NCBI RefSeq assembly: GCF_026625785.1
Contig: NZ_CP113063.1
Span: 4,526,001 to 4,590,000 of the forward strand
DNA: 64,000 nucleotides
From: Gordonia sp. SL306
GTDB taxonomy: Bacteria; Actinomycetota; Actinomycetes; Mycobacteriales; Mycobacteriaceae
Reading direction: 5' to 3'
Shown: piece by piece, positions 17,806-26,224 of the stretch
Numbering within the stretch: position 1 is the first letter of the stretch
How the letters are laid out: every line of letters begins with the position of its first letter
Position numbers and translations under genes: made by a program
Notes under the pieces: generated by a model
Told to the model about the DNA's origin: nothing
The model's input: only the letters and a program-made list of their open reading frames with translations
The model's database searches: none

Positions 17806-17821
17806 CGTGACGCGGGTCACG
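17806..17821. promoter_or_regulatory. CRP/GlxR-like site in the dctA-kinase intergenic region
   Basis: CGTGACGCGGGTCACG fits the CRP-family dyad GTGA-N6-TCAC exactly (17807-17820). It would link dicarboxylate uptake to cAMP/carbon status. Confidence 0.5.
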
Positions 17822-17830
17822 ATTGAGTTC

Positions 17831-17851
17831 GTTTCGTTCACCGAACGAAAC
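17831..17851. promoter_or_regulatory. Perfect palindrome, likely operator of the dicarboxylate regulator
   Basis: GTTTCGTTC (17831-17839), ACC, GAACGAAAC (17843-17851): nine-base arms, exact. It is AT-richer than its surroundings and sits between the divergent transporter and two-component genes, the expected place for the response regulator to bind. Confidence 0.6.
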
Positions 17852-17877
17852 CGACGATTCCCGGGTGGAGGTGGCCG

Positions 17878-19431
17878 ATGTATCGAGCGATTCCCCGGAC
17901 TCTCGCTGGTCAGGCGGTTGCCTGGCTGCTGATGCTGGTCGCCGTCATCGTCGTCGCCGGTAGTGTGCTCGCCGCGATCGATGCCCGAGTCGACGGTGAT
18001 CGTGCCGCCCGGGACGAGGTGACGGCGATCGCGGTGAGTCTCGCCGATTCACCGTCTACGTCCCGCGCACTCATGTCGCCCGATCCGGCGGCGACTCTGC
18101 AACCGGTGACCGAACAGGTCCGGAAGGCGACGGACATCGCCTTCATCACGATCATGGGCACCGACGGCACCCGCTACACGCACACCAATCCCGGGCTCAT
18201 CGGGCAGAAGTACATCGGATCGACGGTCGAGGCGCTCCGGGGCGAGGTCCACACCGAGACCTACACGGGCACGCTCGGACCGTCGGTCCGGACGGTCGCG
18301 CCGGTCCGTGCCCCCGACGGGCGGATCGTCGGGCTGGTCGCGGCGGGGATCACCCAGCAGTCGCTCACCGCGGCGTGGCTTGCGCAACTGCCGCTGATCG
18401 CCGCGATCGCGCTCGCGGCACTCGTGACGGCCGGGTTGGGTCTCTGGCTGATCCGCCGCAGACTCCTCCGACAGACCGGTGGGCTGGCACCGTCGGAGCT
18501 CCGGCTCATGTACGAGCACCACGACGCGGTGCTCCATGCCGTTCGCGAAGGGCTGGTGGTGACCGAGCGCGGCCACCCAGCACTGGTCAACGACGAGGCT
18601 CGGCGGCTGCTGGGCGGGGGGCACAACGGAGAGGTCGAACTGCCTGCCTTCCTCGTCAGCGGCGACGAGCCGTTGGTCGACGTGCTCTACGCCGAACAGG
18701 GCCGGACACTGGTGGTCAGCCGGTCGCCGGTGCCGACCGACGCCACCTCCGCGGTCGTCACGATTCGGGACCGCACCGAATTGGCCGAGGCCATGGGCGA
18801 ACTCGACTCGATGACCCGATTCGCCGAGGCGCTGAGATCGCAGCTGCACGAATCCGCGAATCGGCTGCACACCGTGGTCGCGATGATCGAGACGGGCCGC
18901 AGCGAGGAGGCGGCGCTGATGGCGACGACCGAGATGCAGTTGTCGCAACGATTGATCGATCGGATGACCGAAACCGTGGCGGAGCCGGCGCTGGCCGCAC
19001 TGCTGCTGGGGAAGTCGGCACAGGCCGCCGAGCGTGGCATCTCGTTGATGCTCACCGAAGATTCGCAATTCGGCGACGATGCGATCGAACTCCTGACCGT
19101 CGGTGAGATGATCACCGTCGTGGGCAATCTCATCGACAATGCGCTCGACGCATGTGATCCCGCCGACCCCTGGGTGGAGGTGACCGTCGTCGGGGACCAC
19201 GGCCATCTCGAGGTCGTCGTCGCCGACAGCGGACCCGGAATGGACCCCGGCGAGTTCGATCGCGCACAGACCAGGGGGTACTCCACCAAGGCGGGTGGTG
19301 ATGCCCTCGGCCGCGGGTTGGGTCTGGCACTGGTCGCCCAGGTGGTCGATCGGCATCACGGAACCCTGCGTGCCGAGAACACCTATGCGTCCGTGGTGAC
19401 GGTGATGTTGTCGGGGGACGGCGATCGATGA
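17878..19431 (+). CDS. Sensor histidine kinase, CitA/DcuS type
   Basis: 517 residues. Topology is classical: membrane helix ~12-34, extracytoplasmic PAS-like sensor domain to ~165 (IMGTDGTRYTHTNPGLIGQKY, the dicarboxylate/citrate-sensing pattern), second helix ~168-192, a cytosolic PAS region, then H-box LHESANRLH with the phosphorylated His at ~324, N-box NLIDNALDA and G-boxes DSGPGMD and GRGLGLALV. It should sense C4-dicarboxylates or citrate outside and phosphorylate the next protein. ATG 17878 follows GGAGGTGG. It overlaps the response regulator by four bases and diverges from dctA, its probable target. Confidence 0.9.
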   Translation: MYRAIPRTLAGQAVAWLLMLVAVIVVAGSVLAAIDARVDGDRAARDEVTAIAVSLADSPSTSRALMSPDPAATLQPVTEQVRKATDIAFITIMGTDGTRYTHTNPGLIGQKYIGSTVEALRGEVHTETYTGTLGPSVRTVAPVRAPDGRIVGLVAAGITQQSLTAAWLAQLPLIAAIALAALVTAGLGLWLIRRRLLRQTGGLAPSELRLMYEHHDAVLHAVREGLVVTERGHPALVNDEARRLLGGGHNGEVELPAFLVSGDEPLVDVLYAEQGRTLVVSRSPVPTDATSAVVTIRDRTELAEAMGELDSMTRFAEALRSQLHESANRLHTVVAMIETGRSEEAALMATTEMQLSQRLIDRMTETVAEPALAALLLGKSAQAAERGISLMLTEDSQFGDDAIELLTVGEMITVVGNLIDNALDACDPADPWVEVTVVGDHGHLEVVVADSGPGMDPGEFDRAQTRGYSTKAGGDALGRGLGLALVAQVVDRHHGTLRAENTYASVVTVMLSGDGDR

Positions 19432-20123
19432 TCCGCGTGCTGATCGTCGAGGACGAACCCCTCATCGCCGAGGCGCATCGCGAATATCTCTCCCGCGTGG
19501 GTGGATTCGAGATCGTGGCGTCGGTCACCACGGCGCAGCAGGCGATGCGGGTCGCGACCGAGGCCGCGGGATCGTCGGAGCCGATCGACCTGGTGCTGCT
19601 CGACCTGGGACTGCCCGATGCGCGTGGGGTGGACCTCGCCTCCGCGCTGTCGGGCGTGCGGCCCGGCCCGGATGTCATCGCGATCACCGCGCAGCGTGAT
19701 CTGGCCACGGTGCGCAGTGCGATGTCCCATGGCGTACTGCTGTATCTCCTGAAGCCCTTCACCTTTGCGGCCTTCGGTGAGAAGATCCGGCAGTACCTCA
19801 ACTATCGAGGTGCGCTCACCGCAGGCAGTGATGCGGTGAGTCAGCGTGACGTCGACCGAGCTCTTGCCGAACTGCGGACCTCGGACACGCGGCGGACCGC
19901 GAAGAAGGGGGCCGCCCCGGACACCGAGGATGCCGTCGGGCGCGCGGTCCGGGACAGCGACGGTGGCCTCACCGCGTCGGAGGTGGCAGCGGTGCTGGGG
20001 AGTTCGCGCGTCACCGCCTGGCGATATCTGGAGCGGCTGGCCGACGACGGCACGGTCGAGCGCACCACCGAATACGGCAACACCGGGCGACCTCAGGTCC
20101 GGTATCGCTGGCGAAGCCGCTGA
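19428..20123 (+). CDS. Response regulator, CitB/DcuR type
   Basis: 231 residues, ATGA overlap with the kinase. The receiver domain has acidic pocket ED (~9-10), phosphoacceptor Asp in LVLLDLGLPD, Thr in AITAQ and Lys in LLKPF. The C-terminal domain is the DcuR-type helix-turn-helix (GLTASEVAAVLGSSRVTAWRYLERL) ending GRPQVRYRWR. It should bind DNA, most likely the palindrome at 17831-17851, to control dctA and perhaps itself. Convergent with pepN. Confidence 0.9.
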   Translation: MIRVLIVEDEPLIAEAHREYLSRVGGFEIVASVTTAQQAMRVATEAAGSSEPIDLVLLDLGLPDARGVDLASALSGVRPGPDVIAITAQRDLATVRSAMSHGVLLYLLKPFTFAAFGEKIRQYLNYRGALTAGSDAVSQRDVDRALAELRTSDTRRTAKKGAAPDTEDAVGRAVRDSDGGLTASEVAAVLGSSRVTAWRYLERLADDGTVERTTEYGNTGRPQVRYRWRSR

Positions 20124-20129
20124 GCGAGG

Positions 20130-20160
20130 CGGGGTCCGACGACAGTGCCGCCGGACCCCG
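20130..20160. terminator. Inverted repeat between convergent response regulator and pepN
   Basis: CGGGGTCCG (20130-20138) and CGGACCCCG (20152-20160), 13-base loop, no U tract. Likely a bidirectional terminator. Confidence 0.5.
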
Positions 20161-20165
20161 GACAC

Positions 20166-22751
20166 TCACTGCTGTGCGTCGAACTCCCGTGCGCGCAGCG
20201 ACCGGGCCACGGTGTCACGCCCCTCGGAGATCAGGCGCTTCAGTGCCGGCGGGTGATCGGCGGACAGGAACTCGTCCGCGGCGGCGATACTCTCGGCGTT
20301 GATCGCCCAATGTGGGTAGAGGCCCACGACAACCGTTTGCGCCACCTCGCTCGACCGACGGGCCCAGATGTCGGGGATCGCCTCGAAGTACTTGGCCACA
20401 TACGGCTGCAGCAGCTCGTCCTGGCCTGCCCGTGCGAAGCCCTCGATCATGGTCCGGGTGTAGACATTCGAGAGCGAGTCGTCCTCGACGGCCTGAGCCC
20501 AGGCGTCGGCCTTGGCCTCGGCCAGTGGTCGGGACGCCCGTGCGGCGGCGGCCTGGCGCTGACCGGTGGCCGTGTTGTCGCGTCCCGCCTCGGCGTCGAT
20601 GATGGGCGAGCTCGCCGGGTCCGTGTCGATCGCGCCGGCGGAGGCCAGTGCGCGCACCAACTTCCAGCGCATGTCGGTGTCCACCACGAGACCGGCGAGT
20701 CCGTGCGACGTCGGATCGTCGCCGTCGAGCAGACCGCGAACGGCCGGGATCTGATCGTCGTTGAGCTTGCCGGCGAGCCAGGTGTTCACGAAGGCGAGCT
20801 GATGATCGGAGCCGGGCTCGGAGCTTCGTGCGAGTTCGAACAGTCGGGCGCTGAAACCCGGACGGCCTGTCGCCGACACCCATGCGGGATCGGCATAGGC
20901 CTCGATTGCGCTGGTCGCCTGCATCAGGACTCGTTGCACCACACCGATCTCCGATTCGGAGGCGATGCCGCGCTGCACCAGCTCGGCGAACTCGCGTGCC
21001 GCCATCTCGGCCTGCCGGGTCATCTCCCAGGCCGCCGACCAGACGAGCGTGCGCGGCATCGGATCGGCGATGTCGCCGATCCGGGTGGTCGCGGTGGCCA
21101 GGGACTCCGAATCCAGTCGGACCGATGCGTAGGTGAGATCGTCGTCGTTGAGCAGCACGAGGGCGCCGCGGGCGATCCCGACGAGCTCGGCGACGTCGGT
21201 CCGCTCGCCCTCGACGTCGAGTTCGGCGCTGTGGACGCGCTCGAGCGTCCCGGAGCCGTTGTCGTCGTAGATGCCGACCTTCATGCGATGGACGCGGGTC
21301 TCGCCTGCGCCAGGTTTCGCGCCGTCCTGGACGATCGTGAACCGGGTGAACTTCCCGTCCGCGTCGAGCTCGAAGTCGGGCCGCATCACGTTGATGCCGG
21401 TCGTCTTGAGCCACTGGGAACCCCAGTCGGACAGATCGCGTCCGGACGACTTCTCCAGTGCGGCAAGGAGGTCCGAGAACGATGCGTTGCCGAACTTGTG
21501 GGCCTCGAAGTAGTCGCGCAGGCCGGCCAGGAAGTCCTCGAGGCCGACATAGGCGACCAGTTGCTTGAGTACCGACGCGCCCTTGGCGTAGGTGATGCCG
21601 TCGAAGTTGACCTCGACGGCTGCGATGTCGGGGATATCCGCGGCCACCGGGTGGGTGGACGGCAGCTGGTCCTGTCGATACGCCCAGGATTTCTCGACGT
21701 TCGCGAACGTGGTCCACGCGTTCTTGTACTCGGTCGCCTCGGACTGGGACAGGACAGACGCGAACGTGGCGAAGGACTCGTTGAGCCACAGGTCATCCCA
21801 CCACTGCATGGTGACCAGGTCACCGAACCACATGTGGGCCATCTCGTGCAGGACGGTCTCGGCGCGACGCTCGTAGAGGTACTTGGTGACCCGTGAACGG
21901 AAGACATAGTCCTCGAGGAAGGTCACCGCGCCTGCGTTCTCCATCGCGCCTGCATTGAACTCCGGCACGAAGAGCTGATCGTATTTGCCGAAGGCATAGG
22001 GGATGCCGAAGTTCTGGTGGTAGAAGCCGAAGCCCTGTTTGGTCTCGGTGAACAGTCGCTCGGCGTCCATGTGCTCGGCAAGCGATGCACGGCAATAGAT
22101 CCCGAGCGGAATGGTGCCGTGATCGTCGGTGTAGTCGTCGGTCCACTCCGCATAGGGGCCGGCGATCAGGGCGACCAGGTACGTGCTGAGCAGCGGCGTC
22201 GCCCGGAACCGGTGGAGTCCAGGTTCGGCGGCGAGCGTGTTCACCACCGCCGCGTTCGAGATCACCTTCCAGTCCTCGGGAGCGGTGACCGTCAGCGTGT
22301 AGGTGGCCTTCAGGTCCGGCTGGTCGAAACAGGCGAACATGCGCTTGGCGTCGGCTGTCTCGAACTGCGAGTACAGATAGACCGCATCGTCAGTCGGGTC
22401 GACGAAGCGGTGCAGTCCCTCGCCGGTGTTGGAGTAGGCACAGTCGGCGACGACCGTGAGGGTGTTCTCGGCGGCCAGCGACGGGAGTGCGATACCCACC
22501 GACTCGTCGAAGCCGGACACGTCGAGGTCGGTGCCGTTGAGGGTTGCCGAGATGAGCGACGGTGCGACGAGGTCGATGAAGGTCTCGGCCCCGGGCGAGG
22601 CCGTGAACGTCACGGTGGTCACCGATCGGAAGGTGTCGACCCCCGGGCCCCCGTTGCCGTCGGTGAGGTCGAGGTCGATCGCATAGTTGCCGACGTCGAT
22701 GGTCGCGGCGCGTTCGCGGGCTTGGTCGCGGGTCAGGTTGGGAGCAGTCAC
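20166..22751 (-). CDS. pepN: Aminopeptidase N (M1 family)
   Basis: 861 residues from GTG 22751 (VTAPNLTRDQARERAATIDVGNY), the same length and N-terminus style as Rv2467; an in-frame extension to 22850 looks unlike the family. The M1 exopeptidase motif GAMEN is at ~267, and the zinc site HEMAH with the distal Glu in LWLNESFA follows at ~298-321. It removes N-terminal residues from peptides in the cytosol, downstream of the Clp protease whose genes are in this window. The C-terminal ERAP1-like helical domain is complete. Divergent from the mycothiol-dependent reductase gene. Confidence 0.94.
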   Translation of the reverse strand: MTAPNLTRDQARERAATIDVGNYAIDLDLTDGNGGPGVDTFRSVTTVTFTASPGAETFIDLVAPSLISATLNGTDLDVSGFDESVGIALPSLAAENTLTVVADCAYSNTGEGLHRFVDPTDDAVYLYSQFETADAKRMFACFDQPDLKATYTLTVTAPEDWKVISNAAVVNTLAAEPGLHRFRATPLLSTYLVALIAGPYAEWTDDYTDDHGTIPLGIYCRASLAEHMDAERLFTETKQGFGFYHQNFGIPYAFGKYDQLFVPEFNAGAMENAGAVTFLEDYVFRSRVTKYLYERRAETVLHEMAHMWFGDLVTMQWWDDLWLNESFATFASVLSQSEATEYKNAWTTFANVEKSWAYRQDQLPSTHPVAADIPDIAAVEVNFDGITYAKGASVLKQLVAYVGLEDFLAGLRDYFEAHKFGNASFSDLLAALEKSSGRDLSDWGSQWLKTTGINVMRPDFELDADGKFTRFTIVQDGAKPGAGETRVHRMKVGIYDDNGSGTLERVHSAELDVEGERTDVAELVGIARGALVLLNDDDLTYASVRLDSESLATATTRIGDIADPMPRTLVWSAAWEMTRQAEMAAREFAELVQRGIASESEIGVVQRVLMQATSAIEAYADPAWVSATGRPGFSARLFELARSSEPGSDHQLAFVNTWLAGKLNDDQIPAVRGLLDGDDPTSHGLAGLVVDTDMRWKLVRALASAGAIDTDPASSPIIDAEAGRDNTATGQRQAAAARASRPLAEAKADAWAQAVEDDSLSNVYTRTMIEGFARAGQDELLQPYVAKYFEAIPDIWARRSSEVAQTVVVGLYPHWAINAESIAAADEFLSADHPPALKRLISEGRDTVARSLRAREFDAQQ

Positions 22752-22799
22752 AGTCGGGTCAGTCCGCCTCTCGAATCGTGGTCCGTGGGCCAGCTTAAC

Positions 22800-22825
22800 G
22801 GGAATGAGCGTCCGGGAATCTGGTT
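22800..22825 (+). promoter_or_regulatory. SigH/SigR-type ECF promoter of the mycothiol-dependent reductase
   Basis: GGGAAT (22800-22805), 17-base spacer, GTT (22823-22825) matches the thiol-stress sigma factor consensus. A start ~7 bases on leaves a ~40-base leader before ATG 22874. Rv2466c is a known SigH target. Confidence 0.65.
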
Positions 22826-22873
22826 GTAGTTTGCGAAGAGGTATACCCACGACACACGCGGAAGGTCAGGTCG

Positions 22874-23506
22874 ATGGCAACAGAGACGCAGACAGGTCAG
22901 CAGACACGGGATCGGGTGGATTTCTGGTTCGACCCACTGTGTCCGTGGTGCTGGATCACTTCGCGATGGATTCTGGAGGCCGAGAAGGTCCGGTCCATCG
23001 ACGTGAACTTCCACGTCATGAGCCTGGCGGTGCTGAACGAGGGCAAGGACATCCCCGAGGAATACCGCGAAGGACTCAAGCAGGCCTGGCGTCCGGTACG
23101 CGTGATCGCCGCGGCGTGGGCGCAGAAGGGCGACGAGATCTTGGCACCGCTTTACGCGGCGATGGGCACGCGCATCCACAACAAGGGCATCAAGGACTTC
23201 GACCAGGTGATCAGCGAGTCGCTGGCCGAACTCGACCTGGACCCGTCGTTGGCGGACGCTGCCACGTCGGAGGAGTTCGACGAGTGGATCCGGACGAGCC
23301 ATCACGAGGGCATGGACAAGGTCGGCGACGATGTCGGAACCCCGACCATCCACGTGAACGGTGTCGCGTTCTTCGGGCCGGTGCTCTCCCGTATCCCGCG
23401 CGGCGAGACCGCGGGGACCGTCTGGGACGGCGCTGTCGCGCTCGCGTCCTACCCGCACTTCTTCGAACTCAAGCGCAGTCGCGACGAAGCTCCCGAATTC
23501 GACTGA
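22874..23506 (+). CDS. Mycothiol-dependent oxidoreductase, DsbA-like (Rv2466c family)
   Basis: 210 residues. After a short polar leader comes DFWFDPLCPWCWITSRW, a thioredoxin-fold active site with Cys23-Pro-Trp-Cys26, and a cis-Pro region in VGTPTIHVNG. The overall sequence follows Rv2466c, a mycothiol-dependent (nitro)reductase of the DsbA-like superfamily that reduces disulfides during oxidative stress and activates some nitro drugs. No signal peptide, so cytosolic. A SigH-type promoter upstream fits this role. Divergent from pepN as in M. tuberculosis. Confidence 0.9.
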   Translation: MATETQTGQQTRDRVDFWFDPLCPWCWITSRWILEAEKVRSIDVNFHVMSLAVLNEGKDIPEEYREGLKQAWRPVRVIAAAWAQKGDEILAPLYAAMGTRIHNKGIKDFDQVISESLAELDLDPSLADAATSEEFDEWIRTSHHEGMDKVGDDVGTPTIHVNGVAFFGPVLSRIPRGETAGTVWDGAVALASYPHFFELKRSRDEAPEFD

Positions 23507-23542
23507 CTCCCGGCCGGGCCGGTGCGGTGATGCCGCACCGGC

Positions 23543-24571
23543 TCAGAGCTTGGGTGGCATCTCCAGCCCGTTCGGCAGCGTGCCCGGTGTGACGGCCGCC
23601 GGGTGCGGTGGCGGCGGAACCGGGACGACGTTGCCGCTGCCGACGCCGCGCACGATGGCCTTCGGACGGAACAACATCGCGCCTGCACGGGTGCGATCGC
23701 GCAGTGCCGCCGCCCGCCAGGTGAGCACGGGGTGCGAGGCCAGTGCGTTGACCGCCCAGGTGAAGAATCCACGTTCGTGGGTGGCCCGGTCCGCGAACTG
23801 GTCGAAATCCACCGCCGACAACATGTATTTGCCCGCCGACAGCACGCCCATAGCCCCTGGTACTCCTCGGGGTTTGGTGTAGTACCCGTAGTTGTCGGCG
23901 GTGTACTCCTGTGCCCGCGACAGTGCCGCGCCGATCAGCGGGATGTTCATCCCCACCACGGTGGCCAGCTGTCGCCAGTAGGAGGTATGGCCCGCGGCGA
24001 TATGACCGACCTCGTGGCCGATGATGAACTCGAGCGCCTCGGGGTCGCGCGCGCGACCACCCACCTCGAAGAGGTCCGAGTAGACCACCACGTACCGCCG
24101 GAAGCCGTGTCCGGAGGCGAAGGCGTTGATCATGCCGTTGCCGAGCACCACGTAGGCATCGGGAACGTACTCGAGTCCGTAGCGGGCGGCCGCCTCGACC
24201 ACGATCCGGTAGCCCTCGGGGAATTGCGTCGGCGTCATCTGCACGCCGTTCACCCGTGGCTGCGCGTAGGTCAACCCACGAATCAGCAGGAGGACCAGGG
24301 GAGCGGCCAGGAGTGCGAGAAAATACTCGCTGAACTGGCCGAGGACCACCAGCCAGACGATCACGAGGTAACCGATGAGCGTGATCGCGACGATCAGCAC
24401 GAGCATCGGGATCTCCCATGGATGCAGGCGTGGCCGCAGCGCGTATTGGGCGGGCGGCAGCCAGTAGGCGCCCGGTCCCGTCTCCTGAGGCGCTGGGGTC
24501 CGGTCACGGTCGGCGTCCGCGTGTGATTCCGAGACACCGGGAACATTGGGTATCGGCGATTGTGCGTCCAC
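23543..24571 (-). CDS. M48-family membrane zinc metalloprotease
   Basis: 342 residues. Two adjacent membrane helices (~53-75 and ~80-100) precede a peptidase M48 domain: zinc motif HEVGH at 186-190, third ligand Glu222 in SRAQEYTADNYGY. The C-terminus is proline-rich (VPVPPPPHP). HtpX-like proteases of this kind degrade damaged membrane proteins, with the active site facing the cytosol in known members. GTG 24571 lies six bases after a TAGATT -10 box, so the mRNA is leaderless. Its promoter overlaps that of rpiB. It converges on the reductase gene, 36 bp apart. Confidence 0.85.
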   Translation of the reverse strand: MDAQSPIPNVPGVSESHADADRDRTPAPQETGPGAYWLPPAQYALRPRLHPWEIPMLVLIVAITLIGYLVIVWLVVLGQFSEYFLALLAAPLVLLLIRGLTYAQPRVNGVQMTPTQFPEGYRIVVEAAARYGLEYVPDAYVVLGNGMINAFASGHGFRRYVVVYSDLFEVGGRARDPEALEFIIGHEVGHIAAGHTSYWRQLATVVGMNIPLIGAALSRAQEYTADNYGYYTKPRGVPGAMGVLSAGKYMLSAVDFDQFADRATHERGFFTWAVNALASHPVLTWRAAALRDRTRAGAMLFRPKAIVRGVGSGNVVPVPPPPHPAAVTPGTLPNGLEMPPKL

Positions 24572-24577
24572 CTGACC

Positions 24578-24587
24578 AATCTATAGT
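24578..24587. promoter_or_regulatory. Overlapping divergent -10 boxes for the M48 protease and rpiB
   Basis: On the + strand TATAGT (24582-24587) ends six bases before ATG 24594. On the - strand TAGATT (24583-24578) ends six bases before GTG 24571. The two boxes share two base pairs, and only 22 bp separate the two start codons. Confidence 0.7.
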
Positions 24588-24593
24588 GACGCC

Positions 24594-25070
24594 ATGCGTG
24601 TCTACCTCGGTGCCGACCATGCCGGATTCGAATTGAAGAACGCGATCGCCGAACACCTGACGGCCAACGGTCATGAAGTCGTCGATTGCGGTGCGCTCAC
24701 CTACGACGCGCAGGACGACTATCCGGCGTTCTGCATCGAGGCCGCACGTCGCACCGTGGCAGACCCGGGCAGTCTGGGAATTGTCTTGGGCGGCAGCGGA
24801 AACGGCGAGCAGATCGCCGCGAACAAGGTGCCCGGTGCGCGTTGCGCCCTGGCGTGGAGCACCGAGACCGCTCAGCTCGCCCGGCAGCACAACAATGCGC
24901 AGCTCATCGGCATCGGCGGCCGGATGCACAGCACGGCGGAAGCCCTCGCGATCGTGGATGCGTTCATTGCGACGCCGTGGTCGGACGAGGCTCGTCACCA
25001 GCGGCGGATCGACATCCTCGCCGACTACGAGCGCACCGGCGAGGCGCCTGCCCTGCCGGGGCAGAGCTGA
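24594..25070 (+). CDS. rpiB: Ribose-5-phosphate isomerase B
   Basis: 158 residues. MRVYLGADHAGFELK and the phosphate loop GGSGNGEQIAANK (66-78) with Glu72 are the actinobacterial RpiB pattern; Glu is the catalytic base in the M. tuberculosis enzyme. The enzyme interconverts ribose 5-phosphate and ribulose 5-phosphate in the pentose phosphate pathway. Leaderless start at ATG 24594. Nei2 follows 29 bp later in the same direction, so both may share a transcript, as Rv2465c-Rv2464c. Confidence 0.95.
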   Translation: MRVYLGADHAGFELKNAIAEHLTANGHEVVDCGALTYDAQDDYPAFCIEAARRTVADPGSLGIVLGGSGNGEQIAANKVPGARCALAWSTETAQLARQHNNAQLIGIGGRMHSTAEALAIVDAFIATPWSDEARHQRRIDILADYERTGEAPALPGQS

Positions 25071-25099
25071 GGCGACCCGCTCCGGGTCGTGGGTGAGTC

Positions 25100-25918
25100 G
25101 TGCCCGAAGGTCACACCCTGCATCGGTTGGCGCGCCGACAACAGCGCGTGTTCGGCGGGTCGCCGGTCCGTGTCAGCAGCCCGCAGGGCCGCTTCGTCGA
25201 CGGTGCCGCCGCAGTCGACGGCCTGGTGTTCGCCAAGGCGGAAGCGTGGGGCAAGCACCTCGTCCAGCATTTTCGGCCGCTCGAGGGCAGGGGGCGGGCC
25301 GGTCGGCGGATGATCCACGTCCATCTCGGTCTCTATGGTGCGTTCACCGAGGCGGCGATGCCGATGGACGATCCGGTCGGCCAGGTCCGGATGCGGATCG
25401 AGGGTCGCGACGTGGGGACGGATCTGCGCGGACCGACGGCGTGCGAACTGTTCACCCCGGCCGACCTGGATGCCCTGATCGCCCGGCTGGGTCCCGATCC
25501 GTTGCGCAGCGATGCGGACCCGGCACGTGCTCGGGACGCCATCGGCCGGTCGCGCCGACCGATCGCTGCCTTGTTGATGGACCAACGTGTGATCGCGGGC
25601 GTGGGGAACGTCTATCGGGCGGAGGTCCTGTTCCGGGCGGGCATCGACCCGTATCGGGAGAGTCGCCGGATCGATCCCGACGAGTTCGACGGGCTGTGGT
25701 CTGACCTCGTGGCCCTGATGCGGATCGGGGTGCGCCGCGGACGCATGCACGTGGTCCGGCCCGAAGACGACCACGGGGCGCCGTCGTATGCGACCGATCG
25801 TCCGCGCACATATGTCTATCGCCGCGCGGGGGAGCCCTGTCGGATCTGTGGGGCCACAGTACGTGTCGTCGAACTCGACGGGCGAAACCTGTACTGGTGT
25901 CCCGTCTGTCAGCGTTGA
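25100..25918 (+). CDS. nei2: Endonuclease VIII-like DNA glycosylase (Nei2)
   Basis: 272 residues. After initiator removal the N-terminus is Pro-Glu-Gly-His, the Schiff-base proline and glutamate of the Fpg/Nei superfamily, with PEGHT as in the Nei branch. The H2TH region includes GVGNVYRAEVLFRAG, and the zinc finger is Cys247, 250, 267, 270. It excises oxidised pyrimidines and nicks the abasic site. Same place as Rv2464c beside rpiB. A second family member, mutM, is at 60081. Converges on a very small gene 7 bp away. Confidence 0.9.
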   Translation: MPEGHTLHRLARRQQRVFGGSPVRVSSPQGRFVDGAAAVDGLVFAKAEAWGKHLVQHFRPLEGRGRAGRRMIHVHLGLYGAFTEAAMPMDDPVGQVRMRIEGRDVGTDLRGPTACELFTPADLDALIARLGPDPLRSDADPARARDAIGRSRRPIAALLMDQRVIAGVGNVYRAEVLFRAGIDPYRESRRIDPDEFDGLWSDLVALMRIGVRRGRMHVVRPEDDHGAPSYATDRPRTYVYRRAGEPCRICGATVRVVELDGRNLYWCPVCQR

Positions 25919-25925
25919 GGGGCGA

Positions 25926-26060
25926 TCAGCGGGATTCGGCGCGCTGCGCCATCACCAGGAGTTCGTCGCGCTGGTTGCGACTGGCGAGCGCATAGATGTC
26001 GTCGTAGAGCTTGCGCTGTGCGAACGGCTGAAAACGGGCACGGATACGTGCGAAGGACAT
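25926..26060 (-). CDS. 44-residue conserved-looking basic protein
   Basis: A complete 44-codon reading frame on the minus strand, beginning MSFARIRARFQPFAQRKLYD and ending in TGA at 25926-25928. An AGGAG lies 11 bases upstream of ATG 26060. It is strongly charged (about ten Arg/Lys) and probably helical in DIYALASRNQRDELLVMAQRAESR, with no membrane segment. A longer frame on the same strand also crosses the locus, but its composition looks random while this one has normal codon third-position GC. I cannot name a function; a nucleic-acid or ribosome contact is possible. Confidence 0.6.
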   Translation of the reverse strand: MSFARIRARFQPFAQRKLYDDIYALASRNQRDELLVMAQRAESR

Positions 26061-26224
26061 GGGGGAACAACTCCTGAATTTGCGGTGCTTCGTATCCCAT
26101 TGTCCGTGTTACAGCCAGGTTAATCAATCTGACCTGGGGTGATGTCGCTTACGTCCGGTGCGCGAATCACAGGAAACCCTCAGGCTCGGCCACGGGATTT
26201 CACACCCGGCACACGCACCATGGG

